Source: CAZVCG01 sp964626265 (GTDB lineage: Bacteria > Pseudomonadota > Alphaproteobacteria > UBA9219). Taken from it: a DNA stretch of 64,000 nt. The position numbers and the translations under genes were made by a program. This document shows, one piece after another, positions 8,141-16,183 of the stretch (position 1 is the first letter of the stretch; every line of letters begins with the position of its first letter). Location: assembly GCA_964626265.1 (NCBI GenBank), contig CAZVCG010000003.1:1-64000 (forward strand), written 5' to 3'. The notes beneath the pieces are model-generated. The model saw only the letters and a list, made by a program, of their open reading frames with translations, did no database searches and was not told where the DNA came from.

Positions 8141-10900
8141 ATGAATAAAGTGGCCACAAAGCACGATTCGTTATGTCGATTGCTGCGCGTTTTCCTGAAT
8201 GCGCTATGGTTGGTTACATTGGCGAAGCCTGTGTGGGCAGCCAATGACGCGACAAGCTTCATTTTGCCGATCACCGCCACTTTTAATGATGCGCCGATAA
8301 GCAACCCGCTTGACCTTGTGTTTGGGCTCTTCATCGGCGTTATGCTAGCGGCCACGACTTATCTTTTTTTCATATGGATCGTCATTCGCGACCGCAGCCA
8401 AGCCGTATTGATGTTTTTGCTTCTGTGTCTTTGCATCAACATGGCCAGCACGAATGATCTGTTAATCGGATTGTCGAGTATTCACAGCCCTACGGTGATC
8501 AATCTCATCCAGAATTACAGCATGATCCTGTCCTACATCTTTAGCCTGTTATTCACTTTCTATTTTTTGGAAATCGAAGCAAATGTGCCAAATCTCACAA
8601 AACCAATTTTTATTCTTGCCGGCATCCTTTTCTTATTGCTTGTATATGCGGCCTTTGACGAACGGCCCGTTCATTTTTCTTTGCCTACGCTTGGCTCCTT
8701 ATCGCTTTCCGTAGCTCTGTTGGCGGGCCTTGGCAGCTTGCGCTTGGGAGTCAGCGGAAGCTTTAGCCATATCATCGCTTTTTCCTTCTTTTTGCTCGGC
8801 GGTCTGGCCATTCCGCTTTACGATCTTGGCTATATCGTCGAAGCGGAAACGAGCAAGCAACTGACTTATGCCGCTTTCTCTATCGCGGCTCTCTTGTTCG
8901 CCATCGTCATCGCCGGGCAATTTGCCGCGCGTCAGGAAGAAAAAGAGAGGGCTCTCGCCATAAGCAACGAACGCTTCGCTCTCGCGGCCCGCGGATCGAA
9001 TGAAGGGCTTTTTGACTGGAATAAAATTACGGGCGAGGTTTTCTTCTCGGATCAATTCAGACGCATACTGGGTACGCGCCTGGAGCAAAATACGAAAGGC
9101 CTGAGAGCATGGATGCGCATTATCTTACCAGCCGACCGACGCATTGTGTTCGCGCATTTGCGCAAGTTCCGCGACTCCCCGAGTGCTTCGACTATCAGTT
9201 TTGAATACCGTATCGCGCGCGCTGGCGAAGGTTGGCGTTGGCTTCACACGAAAACGGTCGCCACACGCGATCCGCGCACAGGCCGCATTAAACGTTTCGT
9301 TGGGTCAATAGGCGACATCACGTCCCGAAAACGCGGCGAGGCCGCTCTTAAGGCCAGCGAAGCCCGCTTCCGCAGCATTACCGAGGCCCATCCTGTCCCA
9401 GTGATGATTGTCGAACTGGAAAATCAACATGTTCTCTACGCGAGCCCCGGAGCTGAAGACCTTCTTGGACTTCCGCACAGCACGCTGACAAGCCATAAAC
9501 TGTCACGCTTCATATCAAAAGCCTCCGAGCGCAAAGATATTCTTGACGCAATGATCGCGGGAGCCGAGGTTAACCTTAAGGAAGTGACCGTCACGCGCGG
9601 CGACGGCAACACTCTCACGGCTGCGTTATCTGCGCGGCGCATCAATTATCTAAACCAGCCATCCATGGTGATCGGCCTCTACGATCTAACCGAACGCAAA
9701 CAAGCTGAAGCTCAGATAGCAAAACAGCAAGAAGCTTTGCAGCAAAGCGAAAAAATGGCGGCCTTGGGCGGTTTGTTGGCCGGCGTAGCTCACGAACTGA
9801 ACAATCCATTATCGGTCGTCGTCGGACAATCTACGCTCTTGGCCGAAGGCGAGCAGGAAGTCAGGGTAAAGAACCGCGCCGAAAAAATCATAAAGGCCGC
9901 CGACCGCTGCTCGCGCATCGTAAAAAGCTTTTTGGCGTTAGCTCGCCGCAAGCCACCGGAACGCAAAGCGGTCGATCTTAACGGCATCATTCACGCATCG
10001 CTCGAATTGCTCAACTACCAGTTCAAGAACGAGAACGTCACGCTATCTCTGCAACTCGCCCCCGATCTGCCGCCCATAAACGGCGATGCGGATCAGCTGA
10101 CGCAAGTATTCACCAACCTTGCTCTCAACGCCGCCCAAGCCATGCACGATTGGAAAGGACAGCGCCGAGTCACCATCAGTTCCGAGCCTCAAGGCACAGA
10201 TAAAGTCGTCGTCTCGGTTATCGATACAGGGCCGGGCATCCCGCTTGATATACGAAAACGCATTTTTGAACCCTTTTTTACCACCAAGGGAGGCCTTGGG
10301 GGCACAGGCGTCGGCTTGTCGTTGTGCCTCAACATTATCGAATCTCACGGCGGCTCTTTAAGGGTGGAAGATACGCCAGGCGGAGGCGCGACATTCTACA
10401 TCACGTTACCGACTTTGGCTTCTCTCGAAGGGTCAGAAGGCGAATGCGATAATGTCATCGAAACCGCCACGCTAAAAACATCGCTCAAAATTTTGATCGT
10501 GGACGACGAAGTCGAGCTTTCACAAACCCTTGCCGATCTCCTTGAACCCGAGGGCCACACTATCGACCTCGCAGCCAATGGGGAAATAGCTCTTCATAAG
10601 CTGCGCGAGCGGGATTTTGACGTTATAATCAGTGACTTGCGAATGCCGGTCATGGATGGCCCGACCATGTATAGCGAACTTTCGCGGACTCTCCCTAAGT
10701 ACGTCAACCGCATCATCTTTGTAACCGGCGATACTTTATCGCCCCATGTCCACTCCTTTTTGAGCCAGAATCCCGTTCCTGTGATCGAAAAACCCTATCG
10801 CTTGGTTGATGTGCGGGCCACGCTAGCCTTACTGTTGAAGGAAGGCCCGGCTAAGGGCATTATGGAAACCCGCGATTCGCCCACCTGTCCTCCTGCCTGA
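8141..10900 (+). CDS. Membrane hybrid histidine kinase (7TM-PAS-PAS-HisKA-HATPase-REC)
   Basis: A 919-residue sensor kinase. A probable signal peptide (cleavage near VWA-AND, about residue 34) is followed by about seven membrane helices between residues 58 and 262, resembling 7TM sensory modules. Two PAS domains follow (about 275-400, ending in WLHTKTVATRDP...GDITSRK, and 405-520), then a short coiled coil. HisKA has the phosphoacceptor His551 in VAHELNNP; HATPase_c has VIDTGPGIP and the GLGGTGVGLSL loop. A C-terminal receiver domain has the phosphoacceptor Asp832 in ISDLRMPVMDG. The signal sensed is unknown. It is followed after 38 bases by a REC-EAL gene, its likely output partner. Confidence 0.9.
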   Translation: MNKVATKHDSLCRLLRVFLNALWLVTLAKPVWAANDATSFILPITATFNDAPISNPLDLVFGLFIGVMLAATTYLFFIWIVIRDRSQAVLMFLLLCLCINMASTNDLLIGLSSIHSPTVINLIQNYSMILSYIFSLLFTFYFLEIEANVPNLTKPIFILAGILFLLLVYAAFDERPVHFSLPTLGSLSLSVALLAGLGSLRLGVSGSFSHIIAFSFFLLGGLAIPLYDLGYIVEAETSKQLTYAAFSIAALLFAIVIAGQFAARQEEKERALAISNERFALAARGSNEGLFDWNKITGEVFFSDQFRRILGTRLEQNTKGLRAWMRIILPADRRIVFAHLRKFRDSPSASTISFEYRIARAGEGWRWLHTKTVATRDPRTGRIKRFVGSIGDITSRKRGEAALKASEARFRSITEAHPVPVMIVELENQHVLYASPGAEDLLGLPHSTLTSHKLSRFISKASERKDILDAMIAGAEVNLKEVTVTRGDGNTLTAALSARRINYLNQPSMVIGLYDLTERKQAEAQIAKQQEALQQSEKMAALGGLLAGVAHELNNPLSVVVGQSTLLAEGEQEVRVKNRAEKIIKAADRCSRIVKSFLALARRKPPERKAVDLNGIIHASLELLNYQFKNENVTLSLQLAPDLPPINGDADQLTQVFTNLALNAAQAMHDWKGQRRVTISSEPQGTDKVVVSVIDTGPGIPLDIRKRIFEPFFTTKGGLGGTGVGLSLCLNIIESHGGSLRVEDTPGGGATFYITLPTLASLEGSEGECDNVIETATLKTSLKILIVDDEVELSQTLADLLEPEGHTIDLAANGEIALHKLRERDFDVIISDLRMPVMDGPTMYSELSRTLPKYVNRIIFVTGDTLSPHVHSFLSQNPVPVIEKPYRLVDVRATLALLLKEGPAKGIMETRDSPTCPPA

Positions 10901-10938
10901 GCCTTCACTCCTTCCGCCCATACTATTGAGAATATCTG

Positions 10939-12111
10939 ATGCGCCTTTTGATCATCGACGACGAGGAAGATATTTGCGAGACGATCGCCGAGCTCGCGAT
11001 GGCAAAAGGCTTTGAAGTCGCCACACTAAACGATCCTTCCAAGGTCATAGAAAAATTAGCGGGCTTCACGCCGGACATCATCATGCTGGATTTGCTGATG
11101 CCGGGGACGGATGGGGTCGAACTTCTTCGCCTTATGGCCGAACAGGTTCAAAACGCGAAAATCTGCCTTATGAGCGGAAGCGATGCGCGGGTTTTGAACA
11201 GCGCCCGCCGTCTTGGTAGCGCCCACGGACTTAACGTCGTCGCCGCGCTTGAAAAACCGCTCGACATCAACGCTATCCGCAGCGCGCTCGACTCCATGGG
11301 AGGCGCGCCGAAAACGGCCGCAGGCACGGACATCGGCCAGGCTTTGGCCCATGGCCAACTCATACTTTACTATCAGCCCGTTATTGAGATTGCGACGCGC
11401 AAGGTTAAGGGCGTTGAAGGCCTGATCCGTTGGGCGCACCCCACGCGCGGCGTGTTGCCGCCAGTCGAGTTTCTTGAGCAAATCTCCAACGAAGGGCTAA
11501 TGTCCTCGATGACGGAGCATGTTCTTACGACGGCCGTTCAACAGGCCGCGAAGTGGCACATGCAAGGCGAATCCCTGACGGTTTCCGTAAACATGACGGC
11601 CTCTTCGCTTCTGGAACTTAATCTTCCCGACAGGCTTGCCGAACTTTGCGCACACCACAAACTGCCGCCGGAATTGCTCATCCTTGAAGTTACGGAAACG
11701 GAAGCCATGCGCGACGTTACGCGCACGATGGATGTTCTTCTGCGCATGCGCATCCGCAACATCGGTGTTTCGATCGACGATTTTGGAACTGGGCATTCGT
11801 CGTTGCGTGAGCTTCAGCGAATGCCGTTCAGCGAGATCAAAATCGACAAAAGCTTTGTCATCGACATGGTGAACAACAAGGATAGCGCGGTCATCGTCAA
11901 TTCGATCATAGACCTGGGCCACAATCTCAGCCTGAAAGTCATCGCGGAAGGCGTCGAAGACGCTCGCGTATGGAATCTTTTGGCTGCCAAAGGGTGCGAT
12001 TACGCTCAGGGATATTACATGGCCAAGCCCATGCCGGCATCTGAGCTTACGCGCTGGCTTAGCGGCTGGCGCGAGTCTTCCATCGCCGCATCGGCCGCGC
12101 CGCCAGCTTAA
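10939..12111 (+). CDS. Response regulator with EAL c-di-GMP phosphodiesterase domain
   Basis: A 390-residue receiver-EAL protein expected to hydrolyse cyclic di-GMP to pGpG. The receiver has DDEED at 7-11 and the phosphoacceptor Asp51 in MLDLLMPGTDG. The EAL domain (about 130-375) reads EGL in the signature, a known tolerated variant, and keeps the other catalytic elements: the Asn in VSVNMT, the Glu in LEVTETEAM, DDFGTGHSSL, the Lys in IKIDKSFV, IAEGVED and QGYYMAKPM. It should therefore be active. It lies just downstream of the hybrid kinase, so phosphorelay control of c-di-GMP is inferred. The stop overlaps the convergent aminotransferase stop by four bases. Confidence 0.9.
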   Translation: MRLLIIDDEEDICETIAELAMAKGFEVATLNDPSKVIEKLAGFTPDIIMLDLLMPGTDGVELLRLMAEQVQNAKICLMSGSDARVLNSARRLGSAHGLNVVAALEKPLDINAIRSALDSMGGAPKTAAGTDIGQALAHGQLILYYQPVIEIATRKVKGVEGLIRWAHPTRGVLPPVEFLEQISNEGLMSSMTEHVLTTAVQQAAKWHMQGESLTVSVNMTASSLLELNLPDRLAELCAHHKLPPELLILEVTETEAMRDVTRTMDVLLRMRIRNIGVSIDDFGTGHSSLRELQRMPFSEIKIDKSFVIDMVNNKDSAVIVNSIIDLGHNLSLKVIAEGVEDARVWNLLAAKGCDYAQGYYMAKPMPASELTRWLSGWRESSIAASAAPPA

Positions 12112-13001
12112 ATTATGACGCCTTTTTCCTTGAACAGACGGCAAGATTCCTGGATTTTCGCCGTAAACGCCTTGCGTATACGGCTAAAAATCGGGCCCTC
12201 CATGGTCGCCGCCATGTTAAATTCATCTATTTTTTTGATGGGCACCATTTCCGCATAGCTGCCCGTCGTAAAGGCCTCCGTCGCCTTCGCCAAATCTGCG
12301 GGCTTAACGCGGCCCTCTGCCACCGGGATTCCTTCTTCTTCGGCGATTTCGATAACGACCTTGCGCGTCACGCCGTCCAGAATGTTCTCATGCGGCGTCG
12401 TCAATATGCCGTCAATCACGCAGAAAAAATTCGAACGCGACGCTTCGGTGATGTATCCTTCGTGATGCTTGAATAGTATATCGTCCCACTCCGGACCAGC
12501 CTCGCGCGCAGCGTAATAGGCTTGCATATAGCTAATCGACTTCACATGGGGCAAAACGCGCTCGTGAGGAACTATTTTTACGCGCTGACCGCGCTTGTAA
12601 AATTCCAAACCAAACGGAGCCTCGGGGTGATCGGGCTTAACCTCATCTTCGACGATAAACAGATGGGGCGTGAAATTATGCTCGCCCGCCAAGCTGTAAG
12701 GCGAAGCGTGGCTCTCGCCCGCCGTAAAGAAGAACTTTACGGTGCTATGAGGAAAGTTGTTTCTCTCGATGATATGAAGTACGGCCTTCTCAATGTCCTG
12801 TTTCGGCACAGGCAGCGACAGGCCTAAAGTTTCCGACCCGCGCTCCATGCGCAACAAATGTTCCGGCATATGAAATGGCGCGCCGCCGTAAACTCGCATC
12901 GTCTCGAAGAACGCCAGCCCACGGTTGAATCCATAGTCCCCAAGACTGATCTTTATTTCGCCTTTCTCAACGAATGAGCCATCCTGATAAGCTAAAGGCA
13001 T
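12108..13001 (-). CDS. Class IV PLP aminotransferase (branched-chain amino acid aminotransferase-like)
   Basis: A 297-residue fold-type IV PLP enzyme. The Schiff-base lysine is Lys154 in HVKSISYM and the conserved Glu186 sits in YITEASRSN; AFTTGSYAEMVPI supplies the phosphate-cup threonines. IlvE, D-amino acid aminotransferase and aminodeoxychorismate lyase share these marks. The length and the N-terminal LAYQDGSFV...GDYGFNRGLAFFETMRVY favour an IlvE-like transaminase for leucine, isoleucine and valine, but substrate cannot be settled from sequence alone. It begins 18 bases after gmhA on the same strand and may share its transcript. Confidence 0.8.
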   Translation of the reverse strand: MPLAYQDGSFVEKGEIKISLGDYGFNRGLAFFETMRVYGGAPFHMPEHLLRMERGSETLGLSLPVPKQDIEKAVLHIIERNNFPHSTVKFFFTAGESHASPYSLAGEHNFTPHLFIVEDEVKPDHPEAPFGLEFYKRGQRVKIVPHERVLPHVKSISYMQAYYAAREAGPEWDDILFKHHEGYITEASRSNFFCVIDGILTTPHENILDGVTRKVVIEIAEEEGIPVAEGRVKPADLAKATEAFTTGSYAEMVPIKKIDEFNMAATMEGPIFSRIRKAFTAKIQESCRLFKEKGVII

Positions 13002-13019
13002 ATTTCCATCCCTGCCTGT

Positions 13020-13592
13020 TTATTCGGCCATGCGCGCCTCGACGGCCCCGCATAGGTAATGATACATGCATACGTGCGCCTGCTGAATATGCGGGGTAAA
13101 ATCGCTCGGCGGGTCCAGCAAGACATCGCATAATGCGGCAAGCTTCCCGCCTCCCTTGCCCGTAAGGCCAATAACCTTCATGCCCAGGCTTTTTGCAGCC
13201 TCTGCTGCTTTCAATATGTTCGGCGAGTTTCCGCTAGTGCTGATGGCGATCAAAACGCCGTCCTTATCCCCAAAAGCCTCGACTTGCCGGGCAAAAACGG
13301 TCTCGAAACTGAAATCGTTAGCCCAAGCGGTGACGACTGCCGCGTTGTCGGACAAACAAAGACATCGCATCGGCTTCCTGTTCTTGAGAAAACGTCCCAC
13401 AAGTTCACCAGCGATATGACTGGCGTCAGCCTCCGATCCGCCGTTGCCGCATACGAGAATAGTCGCGCCCGTTTTGAGTGCAGCGACGCATAACTCTATC
13501 GCGAGTTTCATTTTAACTTCTGACACATGCTCAACGGTGTCATGAATTACTTTGGCTGATTGCTTGAGATAATCGCCAAACGATACGTCCAT
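13020..13592 (-). CDS. gmhA: Phosphoheptose isomerase (sedoheptulose-7-phosphate isomerase)
   Basis: Converts sedoheptulose 7-phosphate to D-glycero-D-manno-heptose 7-phosphate, the first step towards the heptose of the lipopolysaccharide core. The 190-residue product is a single SIS domain with the phosphate-binding VCGNGGSEADASHIAGEL near residues 47-64, STSGNSPN near 118-125 and the C-terminal QQAHVCMYHYLC helix with the catalytic histidine. GGAGAG lies four bases before the ATG. No other heptose genes are visible in the window. Confidence 0.9.
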   Translation of the reverse strand: MDVSFGDYLKQSAKVIHDTVEHVSEVKMKLAIELCVAALKTGATILVCGNGGSEADASHIAGELVGRFLKNRKPMRCLCLSDNAAVVTAWANDFSFETVFARQVEAFGDKDGVLIAISTSGNSPNILKAAEAAKSLGMKVIGLTGKGGGKLAALCDVLLDPPSDFTPHIQQAHVCMYHYLCGAVEARMAE

Positions 13593-13610
13593 ATCTCTCT
13601 CCTTACGCGC

Positions 13611-13937
13611 TCAATCGTTAAGCACGGTCATTTCATCGATCCATTGCAAGAATCCCATCGCTCCTGCCTGAATGGGCAACGCCACAATGCACGGACAGGA
13701 ATAGCTGTGCATGGCCTTCACACGCGCTTCGATTTCTTCAAAAGCCTCGGCCCGCGACTTGGCGATCAACACAACTTCCTGAGAGTCCGCAATCTCGCCC
13801 TGCCAGCGGTAAATGCTGCGCATGTTAGGCAAGATATTTACACAAGCCACCAAACGCTCCGAAACAAGCGCGCGGCCAATAGCCGCGGCCTCATCCTCGG
13901 AACTCGCAGTGATGTAAACGAACACGTAATCTGACAT
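13611..13937 (-). CDS. cutA: Divalent-cation tolerance protein CutA
   Basis: A 108-residue CutA1 family protein, a small trimeric cytoplasmic protein with a PII-like fold linked in Escherichia coli to copper tolerance. Family marks are YVFVYITASSEDEA at the start, LVACVNILPNMRSIYRWQGEI in the middle and HSYSCPCIVALPI near the end. It is 18 bases upstream of gmhA and probably in the same transcription unit. Its exact molecular role is not settled in any organism. Confidence 0.9.
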   Translation of the reverse strand: MSDYVFVYITASSEDEAAAIGRALVSERLVACVNILPNMRSIYRWQGEIADSQEVVLIAKSRAEAFEEIEARVKAMHSYSCPCIVALPIQAGAMGFLQWIDEMTVLND

Positions 13938-13962
13938 CAGACGCTCCCGTTAAGACTCTGCA

Positions 13963-14500
13963 TTATATGCCCTTGGTTTTCAATAAGCTATGGTGAGCGA
14001 TTACGGCCCAAGCCTTGCGTTTTCGGCCCAAATCCCATGACGCGTTTGCCGGACTCGTCGATGGCAATCTGTAATAAAGTCAGTTTTCGCGCATTCTCTC
14101 CTAACGTCCCAATAACATGTTTGTTAAAGCTCCGCTCAGCTTTGCCGCCGTTGAAAAAAACGTGCGTGATTTTCGGATGCTTTCTGAAAAACGCCGCAAA
14201 CTCATTCGCGACTTCCGTCGTTTCGTCAATTGCGGAGTCCAAACTGCCTTCACGACGACAAGAGCGCAGCACATCCCATAACGCTATTCCATTAACCTTA
14301 AGAGCCTCTACTCTCAAATCGTACGGCGCGTATTCGGAAACGCCCAAGATGTCGCACATGATCGTCCAAAACTTGTTACGCTTGTGCGCGTAATATTCTT
14401 GCTTTTTTAGAGACTCTATTCCGGGCATACTGCCGAGTATCAACACCCGCGATGAAGCATTTTCAATTGGCGGAAAGCTGAAAACTGCCGACATAGTCAA
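13963..14500 (-). pseudogene. DNA-deoxyinosine glycosylase (family 6 UDG-like), one-base frameshift near the 3' end
   Basis: The N-terminal part reads as a hypoxanthine-DNA glycosylase of the uracil-DNA glycosylase superfamily: VLILGSMPGIESLKKQEYYAHKRNKFW near residues 18-45, and THVFFNGGKAE further on. After LTLLQ the open frame ends in an unrelated tail with its stop at 13988. Reading one base over at 14065-14070 instead restores LPSTSPANASW, the terminal motif expected for the family, and the frame then runs to a stop at 13963, giving about 178 residues. The simplest reading is a single inserted base, either a real mutation or an assembly error. The gene would remove deaminated adenine from DNA. 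Confidence 0.8.
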
Positions 14501-14599
14501 TTCATCGCACTTGGTTTCTTTCTAAACATTCCCCAACATCTTTATTGACGCCTACGATCAAATCAATATACAAATGTTGTTGGTTGGTTCTCCATAAAG

Positions 14600-14658
14600 A
14601 ACCCGCGGGATTTGACAGGAGCAGCTTGCTGCCGCGTTACCAACAGCTAAAGCGCCAC
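14600..14658 (+). promoter_or_regulatory. SAM-II riboswitch aptamer
   Basis: The layout matches the SAM-II class, an H-type pseudoknot aptamer. P1 is CGCGG (near 14604-14608) pairing with CCGCG (14632-14636); the first loop begins GATTTGA (14609-14615) and includes GCTTGC; and a downstream GCTAAAG (14646-14652) supplies the pseudoknot strand. It lies upstream of metY and metA, as SAM-II elements do in alphaproteobacteria, and should repress methionine synthesis when S-adenosylmethionine is plentiful. I identified it by eye; a covariance search (Rfam SAM-II) would settle it. Confidence 0.8.
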
Positions 14659-14850
14659 AGGTAAGAAAACCTTTTGGCTTTCGCACTGTGGTCCCTGAAC
14701 GGGTGATCGCGTTTGTGCGAAGGCTTTTTTCATGCCTTCTCGCATTGATGTGACCCCCTGAACCGGCTTTTGGCCGGTGAACAGGTTTAACCTGCGCGCC
14801 TTTTTCCAAAGCGCGGGAACGGAGTCGCTTGGATTGGCGACTGGGCACAG
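14652..14850 (+). other. Structured 5' leader between the SAM-II aptamer and metY
   Basis: About 200 bases without a gene but dense in hairpins: CCACAG/CTGTGG (14655-14691), TGCGA-AGGC/GCCT-TCTCGCA (near 14716-14743), CCTG-ACCGGC/GCCGGT-CAGG (14757-14785), CGCGC/GCGCG (near 14795-14815) and GTCGC/GCGAC (14824-14841), ending beside the AGGAGG of metY. SAM-II aptamers usually lie close to the ribosome binding site, so this spacer is unusual. It might be the expression platform or a second regulatory element. None of the hairpins has a convincing terminator U-run. Confidence 0.5.
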
Positions 14851-14861
14851 GAGGTCGAAAC

Positions 14862-16139
14862 ATGATCAATAAAGGTTTTTCTACGCTGGCGATTAAATCA
14901 GCCGAAAGAAATAAATCTATCATCCGAGCGGCAGCGCATCGTCTGGGCACAGCCGAAAACGCGACGCGACTTTACGCGTGGCAGGATGTCGATGGTGACA
15001 TATATACTCGAATTAGCAACCCGACTGTCAGGGATTTCGAAACGACCATCGCCGCTCTTGAAGGAGGAACTGCGGCCGTTGCAACGGCATCCGGTCAAGC
15101 GGCAGTGTATCTCGCGCTCGAAGCCCTCCTCCAACCCGGCTACAATTTTATTTCGTCTCCCAAGATTTATGGAGGCACAACGGCGCTTTTCAACGCGAGT
15201 TTTCCAAAATTCGGCTTTGAAACGCGTTGGGGAGACCCGGCTAATCCGCAATCCTTCGCGGATCAAATCGACGACAGAACGTGTGCGCTGTTTATCGAAA
15301 CCATCTCGAATCCAGACGGCGTGATCCCGGATTTCGAAGGATTGGCCGCCTTGGCGAAAACGAAAAACATTCCGCTAATTGTCGACAACACTTTAGCCTC
15401 GCCGTATCTTTTTCAGCCATTGAAACACGGCGCGCACATAGTCATCCATTCCACGACCAAGTACATAAACGGTCTTGGTAACGCGATTGGTGGCGTGATA
15501 ATTGACGGCGGCAATTACCCATGGAAGAACTGCACGCGCTTCCCGTCGTTGTCAGAGCCATTGCCATGGGGAGATAAATCATTAGCCGAACTGTTTCCGG
15601 AAACTGCCTACGCGGCATTGCTGCGCCTCAGTCTCGCTTTGTTCGGCGCATGTCAGGCTCCTGATAATGCGGTACTGACCTTGGAGGGATTAAAAACGCT
15701 GGCCCTCCGGATGGACCGTCATGTCTCTAACGCGCAAGCCGTGGCTGAATACCTTGTCCAGCATCCTTTAGTCGCCTCCGTCTATTATCCGGGACTTAAG
15801 GACGATCCGAACCATACAAACGCCAAAAAATACCTCCCCAGAGGACAGGGAGCCATCGTTTTGTTTACGCTTAAGGGCGGACAAAACACGGCGGTAGAAG
15901 TACTGCACAACCTGAATATCTTCGTGCATAAGCCTAACATCGGCGAACCAAACTCGCTAGTTCTGCATCCAGCCACAACGACTCACAGCAAATGTTCGCC
16001 CGAACAGCTCAAGGCGGCAAAGATTTTTCCCGGAACACTGCGTCTGGCTATCGGCCTTGAAGATCCGGACGACCTAATTGCCGATCTTGATCAGGCTTTA
16101 AGCGCAGCTGAAGGCAAAACGCGGATGTACGCGGCGTAA
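14862..16139 (+). CDS. metY: O-acetylhomoserine sulfhydrylase-type enzyme (Cys/Met metabolism PLP family)
   Basis: Fold-type I PLP enzyme predicted to join sulfide to O-acetylhomoserine, giving homocysteine. The 425 residues show YTRISNPT and AALEGGTAAVATASGQAA near the N-terminus, VDNTLASPYLFQP before the PLP lysine in HSTTKYINGLG, then IGGVIIDGGNYPW, and a C-terminal SLVLHPATTTH. The long insert after the lysine and the ~425 length favour MetY/MetZ over the shorter cystathionine synthases, but methionine gamma-lyase is not excluded. A start at 14829 is open, yet AGGAGG lies seven bases before the ATG at 14862. It shares the SAM-II leader with metA, 44 bases downstream. Confidence 0.85.
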   Translation: MINKGFSTLAIKSAERNKSIIRAAAHRLGTAENATRLYAWQDVDGDIYTRISNPTVRDFETTIAALEGGTAAVATASGQAAVYLALEALLQPGYNFISSPKIYGGTTALFNASFPKFGFETRWGDPANPQSFADQIDDRTCALFIETISNPDGVIPDFEGLAALAKTKNIPLIVDNTLASPYLFQPLKHGAHIVIHSTTKYINGLGNAIGGVIIDGGNYPWKNCTRFPSLSEPLPWGDKSLAELFPETAYAALLRLSLALFGACQAPDNAVLTLEGLKTLALRMDRHVSNAQAVAEYLVQHPLVASVYYPGLKDDPNHTNAKKYLPRGQGAIVLFTLKGGQNTAVEVLHNLNIFVHKPNIGEPNSLVLHPATTTHSKCSPEQLKAAKIFPGTLRLAIGLEDPDDLIADLDQALSAAEGKTRMYAA

Positions 16140-16183
16140 TCATCGCTCCGTTGTACATGAATTTTGCCATTAGGAGAGTCAAC

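Noticed and set aside
10939..12111. EGL in place of EAL considered as loss of phosphodiesterase activity
   Set aside because: All metal- and substrate-binding residues are present and this variant is known among active enzymes, so inactivity is not supported.
14600..14860. SAM-I (S-box) or cobalamin riboswitch before metY
   Set aside because: None of the S-box core segments is visible; the SAM-II pseudoknot layout fits instead.
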